A DNA stretch of 64,000 nucleotides from Antrodiella citrinella (lineage: Eukaryota > Basidiomycota > Agaricomycetes > Polyporales > Steccherinaceae): positions 1-64,000 of the forward strand of contig SGPM01000092.1 of the NCBI GenBank assembly GCA_004802725.1. The letters run 5' to 3'. Shown here piece by piece: positions 23,857-35,781 of this stretch. The stretch's first letter is position 1; every line of letters begins with the position of its first letter. Made by a program: the position numbers and the translations under genes. The notes beneath the pieces are model-generated. The model worked only from the letters and a program-made list of their open reading frames with translations. It was not told the DNA's origin and made no database searches.

Positions 23857-26800
23857 GCCCAGGCTTATTGCTGTTTTGGATGGTGTGTGAGGATTGGGAA
23901 CTTGCGGTAGGGTCACAAGGCTTGTCTCAAATGGAAGGGTGCTTTCGGGTTGTCCATTACTTTGGTTCTGACGGTTTCTATTAATACTTGTATTTGAGGT
24001 GTATATTGTTGCGTTGACATACGGTCATTCACAGAGCCCTTTGCAATGGCTTTCGAATTATTCTGTCTGTGTCTCCGAATCGTCAAGTTGCTGGACATAG
24101 CGGCCTAAACTTACCTACTTCTTCCGTGCGTGCAGAATACCCTCGGGAGACCACGGCGGCTCGTATGTAGCGTATGACGAGCAAAGCATGAAAATATGGA
24201 CCCTGAATCATAGCAGTGGACAACTTTGTGCGTTCCGGGTCTATGTCGCTGACTCTTCGGCGACGTGTCGTTCCTATTACCCCAGAGCCGGCGGCTGCAT
24301 CATACGGAGAACTGATCGTGAAAACAAATACGCAGTTGCTAAAAACCCTGTGCTTGGCACCATATGCTCAGTCGAATTTGACTATTAGTCTAGATAATAC
24401 AGATGGTTCAGGGTATCGTTCTGAGCCGATATTCAACCGAGGGTCGTTCGTTGGAACGTTGAGCTTACACTGAGGGACAAGGTAGCTTTCCGGATGGCAT
24501 GGCGGGCTCGAGATGGGTTCGTCTCATGCGTGGTACAAAAGCGACCAATAAGGGTAGGGTTTCCAGGTGAGACCGGGATTTTCAAATCGCGCCGGTATGT
24601 GTTGTGCGCAGAATTTGGCCAAACGAGGCAAAAGTTCATGGGAGAATCGATGGGCCAGAGCATACCTGTCCTGGAATTGTTGCGAAGCTGTTCCATTCTG
24701 CCGTGGGGCCCTCCGGAAAATTGAAACGTCTTGAAAGGCTCGCACCAGCTTCAGCGTCCTGTTAAAACTTTGAGGACGATGCTATTCCGACGCCAGACCA
24801 AATACCGGTGAAAAACGAGTGAATTATGCTGTAACCACAGGAGTACACATAGAAATGATGAAATACCTGGTTTCCAGAGCTACACTGTTGCAGGCGATGC
24901 GAATCAACCAAGGGAGGAGTGAAGATCCTCGTTCCATTATTTTCCACCCTGATTAGGGTGTTATCTCTATTACGTAATATCCATCTTGTTATCTCTATTA
25001 CGTAATATCCATCTTGTCGTTCATCTCACCGATTCATCTCTGCTGCGCAGTCAAACAGAGGTGAGAGATTCACTTCGTTCTCGTCGTCCATTAAGTAACA
25101 GGAATCGACCTCCAGATCGCGAATACATTTGGATAGTTGGAGTTGTCCTCGCTAATTTTCTTCAGCGGCTTCTGAACGCGCCTTGAAGCTGAAGTCTTCT
25201 CCGTCAAGTGTGTGGAGCATACTGGGCATACTCGACGCAATCATAGGTTAGAGTCCGTCTTCAATACAAATGCACTGGCTGACTATAATTCAAACAACGG
25301 AAGTCTCCCTAGCGCGACGGGCCGTTGGCCTGTGACCCGGCGTCGCCGCCGGTCTTGAACGGGACTTCATTGCTTTTTCCCTCCATTGGTGACAACAATT
25401 GGCAATGTTCAGACTATCCAATATGTCACGGTCGTAAGATATTTAATCTACTGCACCCCATTACATAGCATGGAGGGAGTTGAATCGTTGGCATCTTCTT
25501 CCCGGCCGGGGCCAAGAACATACCCGACGCGGATACTGAGGTGAGTTGAGTCGAGTATCTGTGCGTCTTTCCGTTCGAGTTCTTCTCAATGCTGGAGGCC
25601 AGGTACACCTTATCTGAGGAAGCTTTGGACTCGCCCCACGGATGTCTTGCGACATTAGGTTTGACCGCGATTGGTGGCTCCGTTTGGAAGACCCAAGGCC
25701 TTGTTATAGCACGTATGATTGGTGTGTATGTTTGACACTGGTGCAATTTGCCACGGGTAATGCTTGGTGGGAATGTCTCAAGGCCTTCGAGCAAGTCGTT
25801 CAAAATACCATATGCAAAATCACGTCCGCTGCTCTGTGGCGTCGTGAGTACTTCCTACATCGCGTATAGGCCCTCGCATTCTCCTCCGATGTAATAGGAA
25901 GGAATAAAGCTCTTCAGGTGCATGTGGTCGGTTGATATCAGAAGACACAACAACGGACCGTCGCGCATCTGTACACCGTGAGCCTAGGTATCCCACAATG
26001 ACCACCATGATTTGCTCTGTTGACCGCATGCTGATGGTTTCCCTAGTCATCGCTTGACCTACCTGGTGTGCCTCGAAATTGGGATGACTAGTTTTGCGAA
26101 GCACAGACGTTGGTTCTTGTCAGCTGCTGATCCTCACAGTCTTTAGCGGAACGTGCGGCAGGCGGTCTCTTCATCCGAAACGCCCACGAAGGTCTGTGCT
26201 CGGGACATGTGGGAGCTCATGGCCGAGAGCGGAACTGCTATCATTATGCGCGAAAAATGAATGTACGTTGTCATGCGCAGAGCTTGATAATAATTCATCG
26301 AATTCTGTGACCAGATGACCTCTGCTGTCCGTCCCTGATCCTCCACAAACTGAAAGGACAAAAATATGAAGGGCTCTCAATCTGAATGACGAGAAGTAAT
26401 CGTCGCTGTATCATGGTAGTGAGCTATCATGATCTTCTCATTGGTTTCCATTTTTGTTTCGTTGACCGACGCAGGCCTGTCATCACAGCAGCTCATATCA
26501 GGTATGCAGGCTTCTAATCAGCAGGTCATACCGTCACTTGGGCTCTTCAGTCGTTTGGAGCTAGTACGACAATAACTTGTGTGGCTGCGTTAGAGCGAGG
26601 TCCGCACACCGCTCAAAAATCCCCTGGCATGACAATAACCCCCGTTTCCAGCCGACCGTCCATCTGCTACTCAACTCCGCCTGGTTCACGAGCATGAGGT
26701 GCTCTGGATGCTATTTCTTGACGAACTACTCGCGTTCTGTGCGACCTTATACTACGATTAGTTGACGTCTTCCTTTCCAGATACTGCATCCGTTGTATTC

Positions 26801-27351
26801 TCACACGGGACAATGATGATGGCATGTCAACTTAAGCACATCGACTGGACGCACCCCACAGTTCTCCCACGTTTAACTCCTTTGGATTCTGCTGTGCATC
26901 TGGATCATCATGCGGGAGTCTCTCAAAGAGACATTGCATCCACCGCCTTGACGGCCAATACGATGTTGGATTCTACCTTTCGATGTCTTGCGGGTGCATT
27001 TGGATGAAGGAACGGTTCAAAAAATCTGGGAACACGTCAACAGTATCCCAGATATATACACGCCTTGCTGCAGACGCAATCCTTATGATGCACCGGCTGG
27101 TAGGTTGGAAATTGCATCTTCGGTTTGGTCATAACGCATACCACTCGTTACAGCGCTTACTACTCATTTAGGCGTGAAGCTTCCCATCGCGGGTAGTCCA
27201 GGCCCCGATCCCTTTTCGCGGTCTCCGATACATTTTTGCCGTTAGAGTACCAATCAGCATTGAGTTGAACATCCCAAGGACGTACGTACTGCTACTACAT
27301 CCGAGAGGGAACGACGAGCCGGCCGGTCCGGTGGCGCGTACCGTGGCTCGA
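23857..27351. other. Gene-poor region of about 3.5 kb
   Basis: No gene can be supported. A 125-codon minus-strand frame (25426-25803) and a plus-strand stretch near 26,980-27,110 (containing EHVNSIPDIYTPCCRRNPYD when read across frames) look more protein-like than the rest. Neither has a recognised domain or a closed exon structure. They may be decayed genes. A perfect tandem duplication lies at 24961-25016. Confidence 0.4.
24961..25016. repeat. Perfect 28-base tandem duplication
   Basis: The 28-base unit at 24961-24988 (starting TTATCTCTATTACG and ending CCATCTTG) is repeated without change at 24989-25016. It lies in non-coding DNA. Lack of divergence means it is recent, or an assembly artefact. 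Confidence 0.9.
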
Positions 27352-30300
27352 TCATGAGAGAGCATTGAAGTCAAGTTGTCTGCCCTTTGTCCCTGGGCCA
27401 TCTCGATCCCAGACGACACCCGTTATGTCGGATAAATGACGCATCGTCGGTCTGCCGTGTGGACAATGCCATGGTTGGTTCATCGATCCCATGTTCCTTA
27501 CAATCTAAGATGGGCATTTTCAGTACCGACAGACGAGAATCAGATTCTCAGTGAGAAACTGACGGATAGCATCTGCTGCGCTTTCAACGCTGTCCCGACC
27601 ATGACGCTTGAGCGGCACGCACGCATGGCGAACATACTCCGAGCTTTAGAGCATCTGACCATTTGGCCTCGGGGGTGGTCGCGGATCAGATGGATGAGCT
27701 CCTCCAAATCTGGGACGCCGTCAGGGGAAGAAGGTACAAAGGTAGGTCCAACTGACCTTTCATATCAAATACTGTGTTCTTCGATATAGGCTGTGCCACC
27801 AAGTTGAGTTGTCGGTTCCCTCCTGACTCATTCTCCTCGTCAACGGCGACCTCAAATCCATTGTCTCGCAAGACGTCCAAGTTGTCGACAGCGATGAGCT
27901 CATCTGCCGCCGTGAGTTCGAGTGGAAGAGGTCTGAAGATGTCTGTTTAGCCCCACTATGCGAAGGCGGACCCGAAACCACGTACCGATACAGCTTTTGC
28001 GCTTCTATCCTGGTTGTCGCCTGCAGCCTCTCGAAGTTATACTTTTCGTCAGCTGCATGCTGATCCACGATGAACAGGTCATCTAAATGACTGCCAACGG
28101 AGCCCGGACCCATTCCATTTTGGTCCTTCCGCAGTCGGGTGATAATAAACCCTTTGTTGAACTGCCCGACGACTTCCATGGTGAGGAAATCTGCCTTATC
28201 CAGTACTCGCGACAAAACCTCACTGGCATTACCATCTTCCTCGGTGCCTGTAGACCGAGCATCGCGGGACAGCGCCGTCTGTTCTGCAGACGTCCGCTCC
28301 GCCGCGACGGGTGCTGCACGACGTGAAGTCAGCCGCTGTCCGAGGCGTTGCCACGACGTAGTGAGTGCGTCCAAATCAAAATGCACAGAAATTCCATCTT
28401 CGTCCTTTGTACGGACGATTTCCGGCGAAAGAGGAGCTCCGCGGGACGAGTCAGATATCGCACTTTCGTCCTCGTCTTGAACCGGGTGAGACGAGGGAGT
28501 ATCAAGATGAAATTGGGAGGGATCGTCGAGCTGGGATACGTCTATCACAGGTATGTCCTCGTAAGTTTGCGCATCTTCTTTAATAGGATCCGGAAGATGG
28601 TCATCTTCGCTGTCTTCCTGCTCAACCGACCCGGTGACATGACTGACGTCAGCCATGTTCACATCTCGAATGTCGTCCTCGGCCTCGGCCTCAGCCTCAG
28701 CCTCACTCGCCTCATCCTCTTCATGACCCTCTGAAGGAAGCCCGTTCCCGTCCCTATGCGCTGCAAAATCCTCGGAAAGAATCCTCTGGCTTTCTTCGTC
28801 GCCAGGCTCAGAAGGAATGGCGTCCGCCTCCTGATCGAGGTCTTCAGACGGTTCCATCCTTTCCTCCTCTACCTCCTCCGCATCCTCCTCCTCGATCTCT
28901 TCCTCCTCCGCATCCTTACAAAGAGTAACCTGCGACCCGCTCCTTGCGAAATCCACCAATTGCTTGATCAAATCCTTATTCGCACCACTGGAAGCTTTCC
29001 GCGCGCCGCCGCTGTCCGTTTTCTGCTTCTTCCGCGGACGGTCAGAATCCGAATCTGCTGAGCGCCTCAAATTCCAAGCCGCGTTCTCTGTACTGAGGAC
29101 CATCTGGACAACCCGTGGTCGAGTTGATGAAGTGGTATCGCGCTTTGACGAAGATGCGGCAGGAGGGGTACGCGAGACGTGGTCTGAGGCCGAGGATGAT
29201 CTTGTAGCAGGCTTTGGAGTGGACGGCGGGGATGATTCAGAGACGTCCATCATCATCTGGGTCGCAGAGGGAGACATAGGCCTATGATCCCCAGTCTCGT
29301 CGCGCGCCGCATTGTCAGTCTCTTCCGGAGGGAGAGAAGCGCTATCCCTTGCGCCGGGGTCGGTGGCAGAGGCTTCTGTGGCTGGTTCTTGAAGTAGAGT
29401 GGGTTCTCCAAATCCATCGTCTTGCGATGTAGGAGCTCCTATGGTGTCGTCGCCATCGTCATCTTCAATGAATAAAGGTTCCTTGGACGACGTTCGTTGA
29501 GGTGTAGTAAAGACGGTAGTATTCTGAGTATTGATGTTGTATGTGGACCGAGAGGGAGCAAACATTTCTTCCAACGCTGCCTGGGATAATCTTAAAATCA
29601 AAATGACGACGAAATAAATGAGGGGATTGCGTACCTTCAAAGCTTGAATGAGACTGTTCTCGCTGTGGATGAATATCGTCCGCTTATCTGGACTAACATT
29701 GATGTCAAGAGAATCTGATGTAGAGTGTGAGTCATCGTCTAAGACACTACTACTTCAAAACGCCATACCGGTTGGAACTATGAAGTCAGCGACCACGAAA
29801 GGAGACTGATTGGCATTGAAAGTACGATACACTTCGTTGAACGCTTTCTGAACCTGGTGATACTAGATGAGTGTCCGAGAGACGGTTAGAACCTGGTGTG
29901 GACACACCTTCGACGGGTTGCATGGTCGACCGTTCACAAAGAAGAACTGGCGATCTGTGCCAGACCGTCCGCCACCGACGACAAATTTAGACACCAATCC
30001 GCATACGCGGACTTCGATTGACCGGCTGAATAATTGTTAGCTCCACCAGAGTTTATGGTAGGAAATGAACATACACGGCATCTTTGTCCTTTATACCTTG
30101 CCGCCGTAGGATGACCTTCTCCATCTCCACTTGGAAGCGCAGATCAAGGTCAACAAGATTCTCCAATGATTTTGGTCCCCAAAGCGCGGAGACAGATGCT
30201 CTGGTGGATCGCGATCCATCTGTACGCAATTGAGCGATTTTCTTCCTGGAAAAATAATTAGTCGCTGCCGTGTACTATAAGAGTACGACTCACCCTTTCA

Positions 30301-31075
30301 CCGAGTTGGAGCATGTCAACCGTACCCCTTTATTCTCATTTGCGCAAGGAACCAGAGCATAAGCGTTCAGGAGGTTCAGTGCCTTTCCAAATTCACGCTT
30401 CGCGTTGCGTTCAAGCTCCTTGCGACGAACAGGAAGTGACTTGAATAAGTTCGTAAATGTGACAGTAGTACCGCGCTGCAGAATAGTGTCAGAAAGAAGA
30501 ATCAAGATAAACGGTGTATATACCTGCCTAGCTGTCCTCCCACTCTTGTTCGTGAGCTTGCCGGTCTTGTCAAATTCGAGAACGGTGCCCATAGGGGCCT
30601 CTGTCGCAGTTGAGGTACTGACTGTCACAGATTCGCTCAACGCACATAAAGAGGACAGAGCTTCTCCGCGAAAGCCAAATGTCATCACAGAGGAGAGGTC
30701 CTCGAAGCTTGCCAGTTTCGACGTGTGATGCTTCAAGGCTGTGCGGAGTTATCAGTTATCACTTGAATCGCTAAGACTGTGTGACTCACCAACGGCTTCA
30801 TAATCGTTAGGACATATACCACTGCCGTTGTCTATGACCTCCACACTATCAATTCCATATTCCTTGAATCGCACTTCTATTCCACGCCAAACGTTGGTAG
30901 GAAGGTCAGTCGATTCGTCGGCACTTTGACTGGTCAACACACCTATGTTTGTTGCGCCAGCGTCCAAGCTGTTTTCAACCAACTCTTTGACAGCAGTCTG
31001 GAGGTCTACAACAACCTGACCTGATGTGATTCTGTGTACAGACTGCGCATCGATTCCCTTGATAGCTTGCGCCAT
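27352..31075 (-). CDS. PMS1: DNA mismatch repair endonuclease PMS1 (PMS2 orthologue)
   Basis: The start at 31073-31075 gives [20 protein letters not shown], a typical MutL N-terminus. GHKL ATPase motifs follow: [32 protein letters not shown] and [11 protein letters not shown]. The transducer domain is in exons between 29.65 and 30.3 kb and ends [17 protein letters not shown] (read after splicing). A long acidic linker (about 28.7-29.6 kb) leads to the C-terminal endonuclease domain. That domain has the metal-binding motif [12 protein letters not shown] near 28050 and the zinc motif [10 protein letters not shown] near 27440. The stop is TGA at 27352-27354. With MLH1 it would form MutL-alpha, which nicks the strand carrying the mismatch, in the nucleus. 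All key residues I can check are kept. It is transcribed divergently from the ankyrin-MYND gene. Confidence 0.92.
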
Positions 31076-31406
31076 GGCTCGGGAATGCCGTCACGTTTCC
31101 GAATTCCGTTGATATGTAGATTCAATCCTGGGGTATCGCAAAGGTAGAATATATATATATCCAAGCTAGAAAGAGGTGGCGAAGGATGTTGAGGACAAGT
31201 CAAGGACCGAAAAGGAGGAGGAGCTCAAAACCTCGTCACGCTCGCGGGAATACAACGCGTCTCGTAACGTTCACGTGACGCAATGGTTGTGTGACGCTTC
31301 CTTTTTTGTTGTGCGGCCGCTTCTGCCTCCTTTCTTTCGCATCCATGACAATCGAAACGAAAGGTTGTCACTCAAAGTCAGACTTTGTCCTCCAGTATTC
31401 TTGTTT
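31076..31406. promoter_or_regulatory. Shared divergent promoter region
   Basis: The 331 bases between the start codons of PMS1 (minus) and the ankyrin-MYND gene (plus) must contain both promoters and 5' leaders. There is an (AT)n tract at about 31148-31158 that could serve as a TATA element for PMS1, and GC-rich sequence toward the other gene. No specific factor site is claimed. Confidence 0.5.
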
Positions 31407-32992
31407 ATGACCGGTATGTTTTCGTTTTGTTCTTTAATACTGTTTCCGTTGCTCATTCGGAGTTCAGACAACGGGAGTGGCTCAGGCTCATCAAGTATGT
31501 CCGGCACCAGGACAATCTCCAGTGGCAGTCCGAATTCTCAACATGGAGACGGGGGATTCGAGGTGTCGCCAGAAATGAGCCGGATTCTTTCCGTAGAAGG
31601 CTTTATTACCATACGGCAGGGTGCGCAGCGGCTTCGGAACATGTATCAAGACAGTACGTATTGCAATATGGACTGCTATCTTTGTATCACAACGAACGTA
31701 CAGACGCATTTCGGTTCGATCCAACTCGTCTAAGCGAGTTTGCTCTTGCTATCTATACGGGTCAGTTGCAGGAGGTACAGAAGGCGAGTGACTCAATTGG
31801 TGTGTTGTCAGTTTGGAAAGTTGATCATCCTCTCAGAAAGTGCAAGATGGAACGGCTCCCGATCTAGCGGGGTACGAGACACCGTACAAAATTGGCTATG
31901 TTTCCATGCTTGTTTTAGGTGCTCAGCGAATAGTGTCGGGACCCGTCATGCAACACGTCGACTTGCTGAAGTTCTTGCTGGCGTCCGGTGCTCCTCCTGA
32001 TATTCCGGATATAGTAGGCTATACAGCCTTGAACCACGTAACGATGCATCATGGTGCTCAAGCAGACCTTGCCCGAATTCTCTTGGAAAATGGCGCAAAC
32101 TCCAATCATCAAACTCGATACGGTGGCACCCCGATTCTAGAGTGCGTGTCTGCAATTGTGCTGCTTAGTGTATCGTAGCTCACGTTTCCTAGTTGTTTGC
32201 AGTCTGGTCAAGTCGAATCCGTCGACCTCCTGATGGAGTTCGGTGCAGATCTTGATATCCCCGACGCGGACGGCTACACTCCGAGAGGGTTGTACGTGCA
32301 GGCCGGGCCGAAGATTGCAGCAGGTGTCGATAAGTGGTTGAGGAAGCGCAGAGGAGAAGAGGCTCTTTTGGATGAGAAGAAATGCGGAAGTTGTGGTAAA
32401 ACGGATGGGTCACTTAAATACTGCGGCAAATGCCACACCGTGAAGTATTGCTCTCCGGAGTGTCAGCGTAAGTCCTATGGAGCTGCTGGGATACCAAGTC
32501 GTCTTAACCATTGGATTTCCAGGCAAGGATTGGCCCCTCCATAAGAAGACCTGTCGGTCTTTTAACGAATCAAATACTGTGACACTGATCCCCGGCTACC
32601 AATCTGACATCACTAGCTTGATGTCTACTGCTGACATCACTCGTCGCGCCATGGGTATCCCCACCGAACCAACTCCGTCCCGCAACTCCCGCGCCTCTCA
32701 GCATCCCCGAGCATCCGCCTTCCCGAAATCTGTCGTCATCAAGGTGCAAGTGCCCTACGCGGGTTATGGCATGCCTTCAAATTCGACTGCCGACCTCCTC
32801 GTATACACCAAGAAACGAGATTTCGTGTGTACTATCAACATACAGAACAACAAGGATGGCTACAAGAAAATCAGCCAGGTCGTGAGGGACAAGGGAGTTG
32901 GCGGAGCGAAGGCGTATTTTGCCGCAGAGTTGAAGAGCGCAAACGAACTAGTCGTTAAGGTGGATGAAGTGTTGGCTGCACAGCCTTTTTGA
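31407..32992 (+). CDS. Ankyrin-repeat MYND zinc-finger protein
   Basis: Six exons, 31407-31413, 31468-31653, 31704-31783, 31837-32141, 32193-32467 and 32523-32992, sum to 1,323 bases (440 residues). After a Ser/Gly-rich start come ankyrin-type repeats (DLLKFLLASGAPPDIPDIVG, ADLARILLENGANSN, VDLLMEFGADLDIPDADGYT). A MYND zinc finger follows, with Cys pairs in CGSCGKTDG, YCGKCHTVKYCSPECQ and a final HKKTC. The C-terminal 130 residues have no known domain. Ankyrin plus MYND is a protein-protein interaction architecture common in basidiomycetes, and the partner is unknown. The third intron is best read with a GC donor (AAG then GCGAGT). A GT donor nine bases earlier also keeps frame. Confidence 0.85.
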
Positions 32993-33591
32993 ATATGCAA
33001 GGTCACATCCATACGAGGTAGTTGTCTCTATTTCCGCCTTCATTATGCGCTCCCACTCATCCTCTTTTTGCAGGATGTTCGAAAAATACTGCGCATAATA
33101 TCGCGATCGGCTTGTACTTGTAGGCAGGGTATGATATACATGTTCTTTCCGTTCCTTCATCCACTTCCGTGCAGAATCTCCCGCACTGTTCCTCCGTCTG
33201 ATGTACGAAATGGGACCATTGCAATTCCGCGACGTACAAATTCAAAGCTGATGTCATTTCAATTCAGACTGACCATGACAGCATCGTCGTCTGAGTACCT
33301 TTTCCATCTTGAATTGATGAACGTCGCGTGGTGAAGTGAAAGGACCAAGAACGACCTTTCTCTTCAGCACCCGACAATCATTGAATGACGGCGCGGGTGG
33401 GTACTACGGAGACCAAGTCGGATGTTACAGCGGTGTGGTATGAGCGCCCGCCCGCTCTTCCTCTCTCCGCCCGCGCGGAATGCGTGGAACGGAAGGAAGG
33501 TGAGATTCCTTGAAAGCCGTCCCATGACGGTCCGAACGGCAAGTACGTTTTTGTCATATGTCAATCCTCTGGGGTCCTAGTCTGAAATCGC
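32993..33591. other. Intergenic, promoter region of the secreted repeat protein
   Basis: No gene is supported. The right part (33450-33591) is the upstream region of the repeat-precursor gene. Confidence 0.5.
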
Positions 33592-33598
33592 ATAAATA
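33592..33598 (+). promoter_or_regulatory. TATA-like element
   Basis: ATAAATA lies 123 bases before the start codon of the repeat-precursor gene. It is followed by a C/A/T-rich, G-poor leader, a common arrangement in highly expressed fungal genes for secreted proteins. Confidence 0.5.
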
Positions 33599-33720
33599 GG
33601 GCACCTTTTCGCGACCTAAGGACTATCTCACCAGAAGTCAACGTCCATCATCACACTACTGCACAACACACTCATACCCCTCAACACTCAACACTCACAC
33701 TCATACCATTCACCATCACG

Positions 33721-34512
33721 ATGTACACATCTACCTTCGCTACTCTCGCCTTCGTCACTCTGGTAGCTGGCTCACCAGTGCCCACTACCACTCCTACCAC
33801 TACCACGCCTACTCCAATCACTGCCTCTGAAACGAGTACGGTCAACGCCTCTGCCTCAGCTAGTGTCACCTTCAACCCACCCAAACCGGCCTTTGTCGTT
33901 CACGACCTCAGCAGCAGTATTCCTGAGCCTACCATCCCTATTCTCCCCCCTTCACATGATGTGAACAGAGAAAACCAGGCTTCGAGTACTGCGGGTACGG
34001 ATACGGCTACGTTCCCGCCCAAGCCGGCCTTCGTCGTTCACGACCCCACCAGCGGAATTTCTGGCCCCGCTATTCCCATTCTCCCCTCTTCGCATACGAC
34101 GAAGAGGGCAGAGCACGCCACCTTTCCACCCAAGCCGTCCTTTGTCATCCACGACACCGACAGCGGCATCCCTGAGCCTTCCCTCCCTATCCTTCCACCT
34201 TCACACGTGGTGAAGAGGGGGAAGCAGGCATCGAGTACAGCAGCCACCACGTCTACCGACGCTGCTTTTGCTACTCACTCACCACTTCGCATGGGCAATG
34301 CGCGCATATTCACACCCACACCCACATCCGCATCAGCTACTGCCACATCCACCACCAAAGCTCATGCGACAACCACAATCACATCCTCGGCTACCGGCAC
34401 TCACGCTGCGAGCAAGGCGAAGAGTACCGGCAAAGCCTCCAGCCCTTCTAACAAGAAGGCTGACAACAAGGACTGGCACGAGTCTAACAACGATGTTGAT
34501 TATGAGGAGTAG
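33721..34512 (+). CDS. Secreted three-repeat precursor with Kex2-type sites
   Basis: A single uninterrupted frame of 263 residues. Residues 1-18 are a signal peptide (MYTSTFATLAFVTLVAG), then a Thr/Pro-rich stretch likely to be O-glycosylated. Three repeats follow at residues 51-83, 98-129 and 135-166. Each starts F-(N/P)-P-(P)-K-P, keeps FV(V/I)HD, then SxI, PxxPIL and P(P/S)SH, and ends in a basic site: VNR, TKR, VKR. KR is the classical Kex2 cleavage signal. The C-terminal 95 residues are Ser/Thr/Ala-rich and end with an acidic tail. The layout is that of Kex2-processed repeat proteins, which release several similar peptides. No UstYa-like enzyme is nearby, so there is no sign of a cyclised product. 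It could instead be a cell-wall mucin. There is no database match behind this call. Confidence 0.75.
   Translation: MYTSTFATLAFVTLVAGSPVPTTTPTTTTPTPITASETSTVNASASASVTFNPPKPAFVVHDLSSSIPEPTIPILPPSHDVNRENQASSTAGTDTATFPPKPAFVVHDPTSGISGPAIPILPSSHTTKRAEHATFPPKPSFVIHDTDSGIPEPSLPILPPSHVVKRGKQASSTAATTSTDAAFATHSPLRMGNARIFTPTPTSASATATSTTKAHATTTITSSATGTHAASKAKSTGKASSPSNKKADNKDWHESNNDVDYEE
33871..34218 (+). repeat. Three coding repeats of about 33 codons
   Basis: The units are 33871-33969, 34012-34107 and 34123-34218. They are diverged at the DNA level but align at FVxHD, IPIL and SH, each closing on a basic residue pair or NR. Spacers between units 1 and 2 and after unit 3 share ASSTA. Confidence 0.8.
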
Positions 34513-35781
34513 AGAGACATCATCCCGGCATGATTTCCCGTCCCCGTTCCCTTGTTCATGTTTCCGACGTGCCGACCTCTGAGGCTGACTCTGATCGCAC
34601 GCGGATGACATGTCCAACTGAGAGCGACGTCCATATCACCTGGTGTAGTAGTCTTCGTTCACAACGCGTATGTTGAGCATCGCGAGTATATTAGTAGCAT
34701 TGTAGTCTCACAACAAAGCAAAGTCATACCACATTCTACCCATTCAATCTCTCGGACTTCAGTATCAGTCAAAACTGAAATTAAATTCAATAAAAATAAA
34801 AATAAAAATATTCAACAGAATAAATTAATGTAACCTGATTCTAAACCCCGATACAGCGATTTCACTGAAACTGTACACAACAACGACGCTCTTGATGTTT
34901 GAACCATACAACTCCTTTCACGTTGCTTCGGACGGAAGTAATGACCGCACTGAGCCAGTTCGGCGATTTGGACCAGTTCAAAGTGGCGCAGCCTCCGAGT
35001 CCCGGATACCGGTGCACGGTATGTTTGGAGGCTTTGTAGAACCAATCAGTACTTACTCTATATGCATACATTAGACTATGTGTCTCTATACTGCGGTACA
35101 TATCTCACGTGAGGAAGAGGGCAGACTACCTATCGTAACGGACCCGAGTGGGTCGATCACGGCGCACGGCGAACTGCAGGAATTTGGCTTGCGAAACTCA
35201 GGGCCATTCTCGGATCTCGAGATACATACCGTTCTATGACAGCGTCACAGACGCGTACCAAGCACCTATTGCGAGCATTTCTCTTGGCGGCGACTCGTCC
35301 CTTATCGCTTTCGAAGTTTCAGACTCGCATTACATAACAAGGCGATACGGGCTCTGGCAGATCCTATGATGACGATCACTTCGACTCTCAGTTGATCACT
35401 TCGATTCACAGTTATTCAGGATCATCTCGCGCCCAAGGTACTCCTTGGTGAACAACATTGCCTGTGGCCTCACTTTGCCTGTCCTTCGCCTTATCTTTAG
35501 CATTGCCTCGTCCGTGCCACATATGATGCTCCGCCGTGTTCCTCGCTCTGTCAAACTAGAGGTCCGTCGCTCATCAGAGATGAAGTATTGTGCAGAATTG
35601 CTCGCAATGACTCCAAATCATTTATCGGTGAGTACATCGTAGTTTGGCAGCGCGAAGCTGAGGTGCAGAAGCTGATTGCTGTAGATTTCGTCAGTGCTAT
35701 CTTCATTCGGGCGGCACTTGAAGAACCTTTAAACGGTTCCCTCTGGACAATGAAAGAGTCAAGGACCCGTGAACTGCAAAT
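34513..35781. other. Intergenic
   Basis: No gene is supported. It begins with the 3' flank of the repeat-precursor gene and includes an A-rich AAAAT microsatellite near 34790-34810. The right end is the promoter region of the seven-helix protein gene. Confidence 0.5.

Noticed and set aside
31176..31733. 185-codon frame read straight through the first introns of the ankyrin-MYND gene
   Set aside because: It runs through good splice signals at 31414 and 31654. The spliced model gives the ankyrin and MYND domains.
33871..34218. Cell-wall structural mucin instead of peptide precursor
   Set aside because: It was not fully excluded, but KR at the ends of two repeats fits processing better than a plain glycosylated spacer. 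It is noted as the alternative in the feature.
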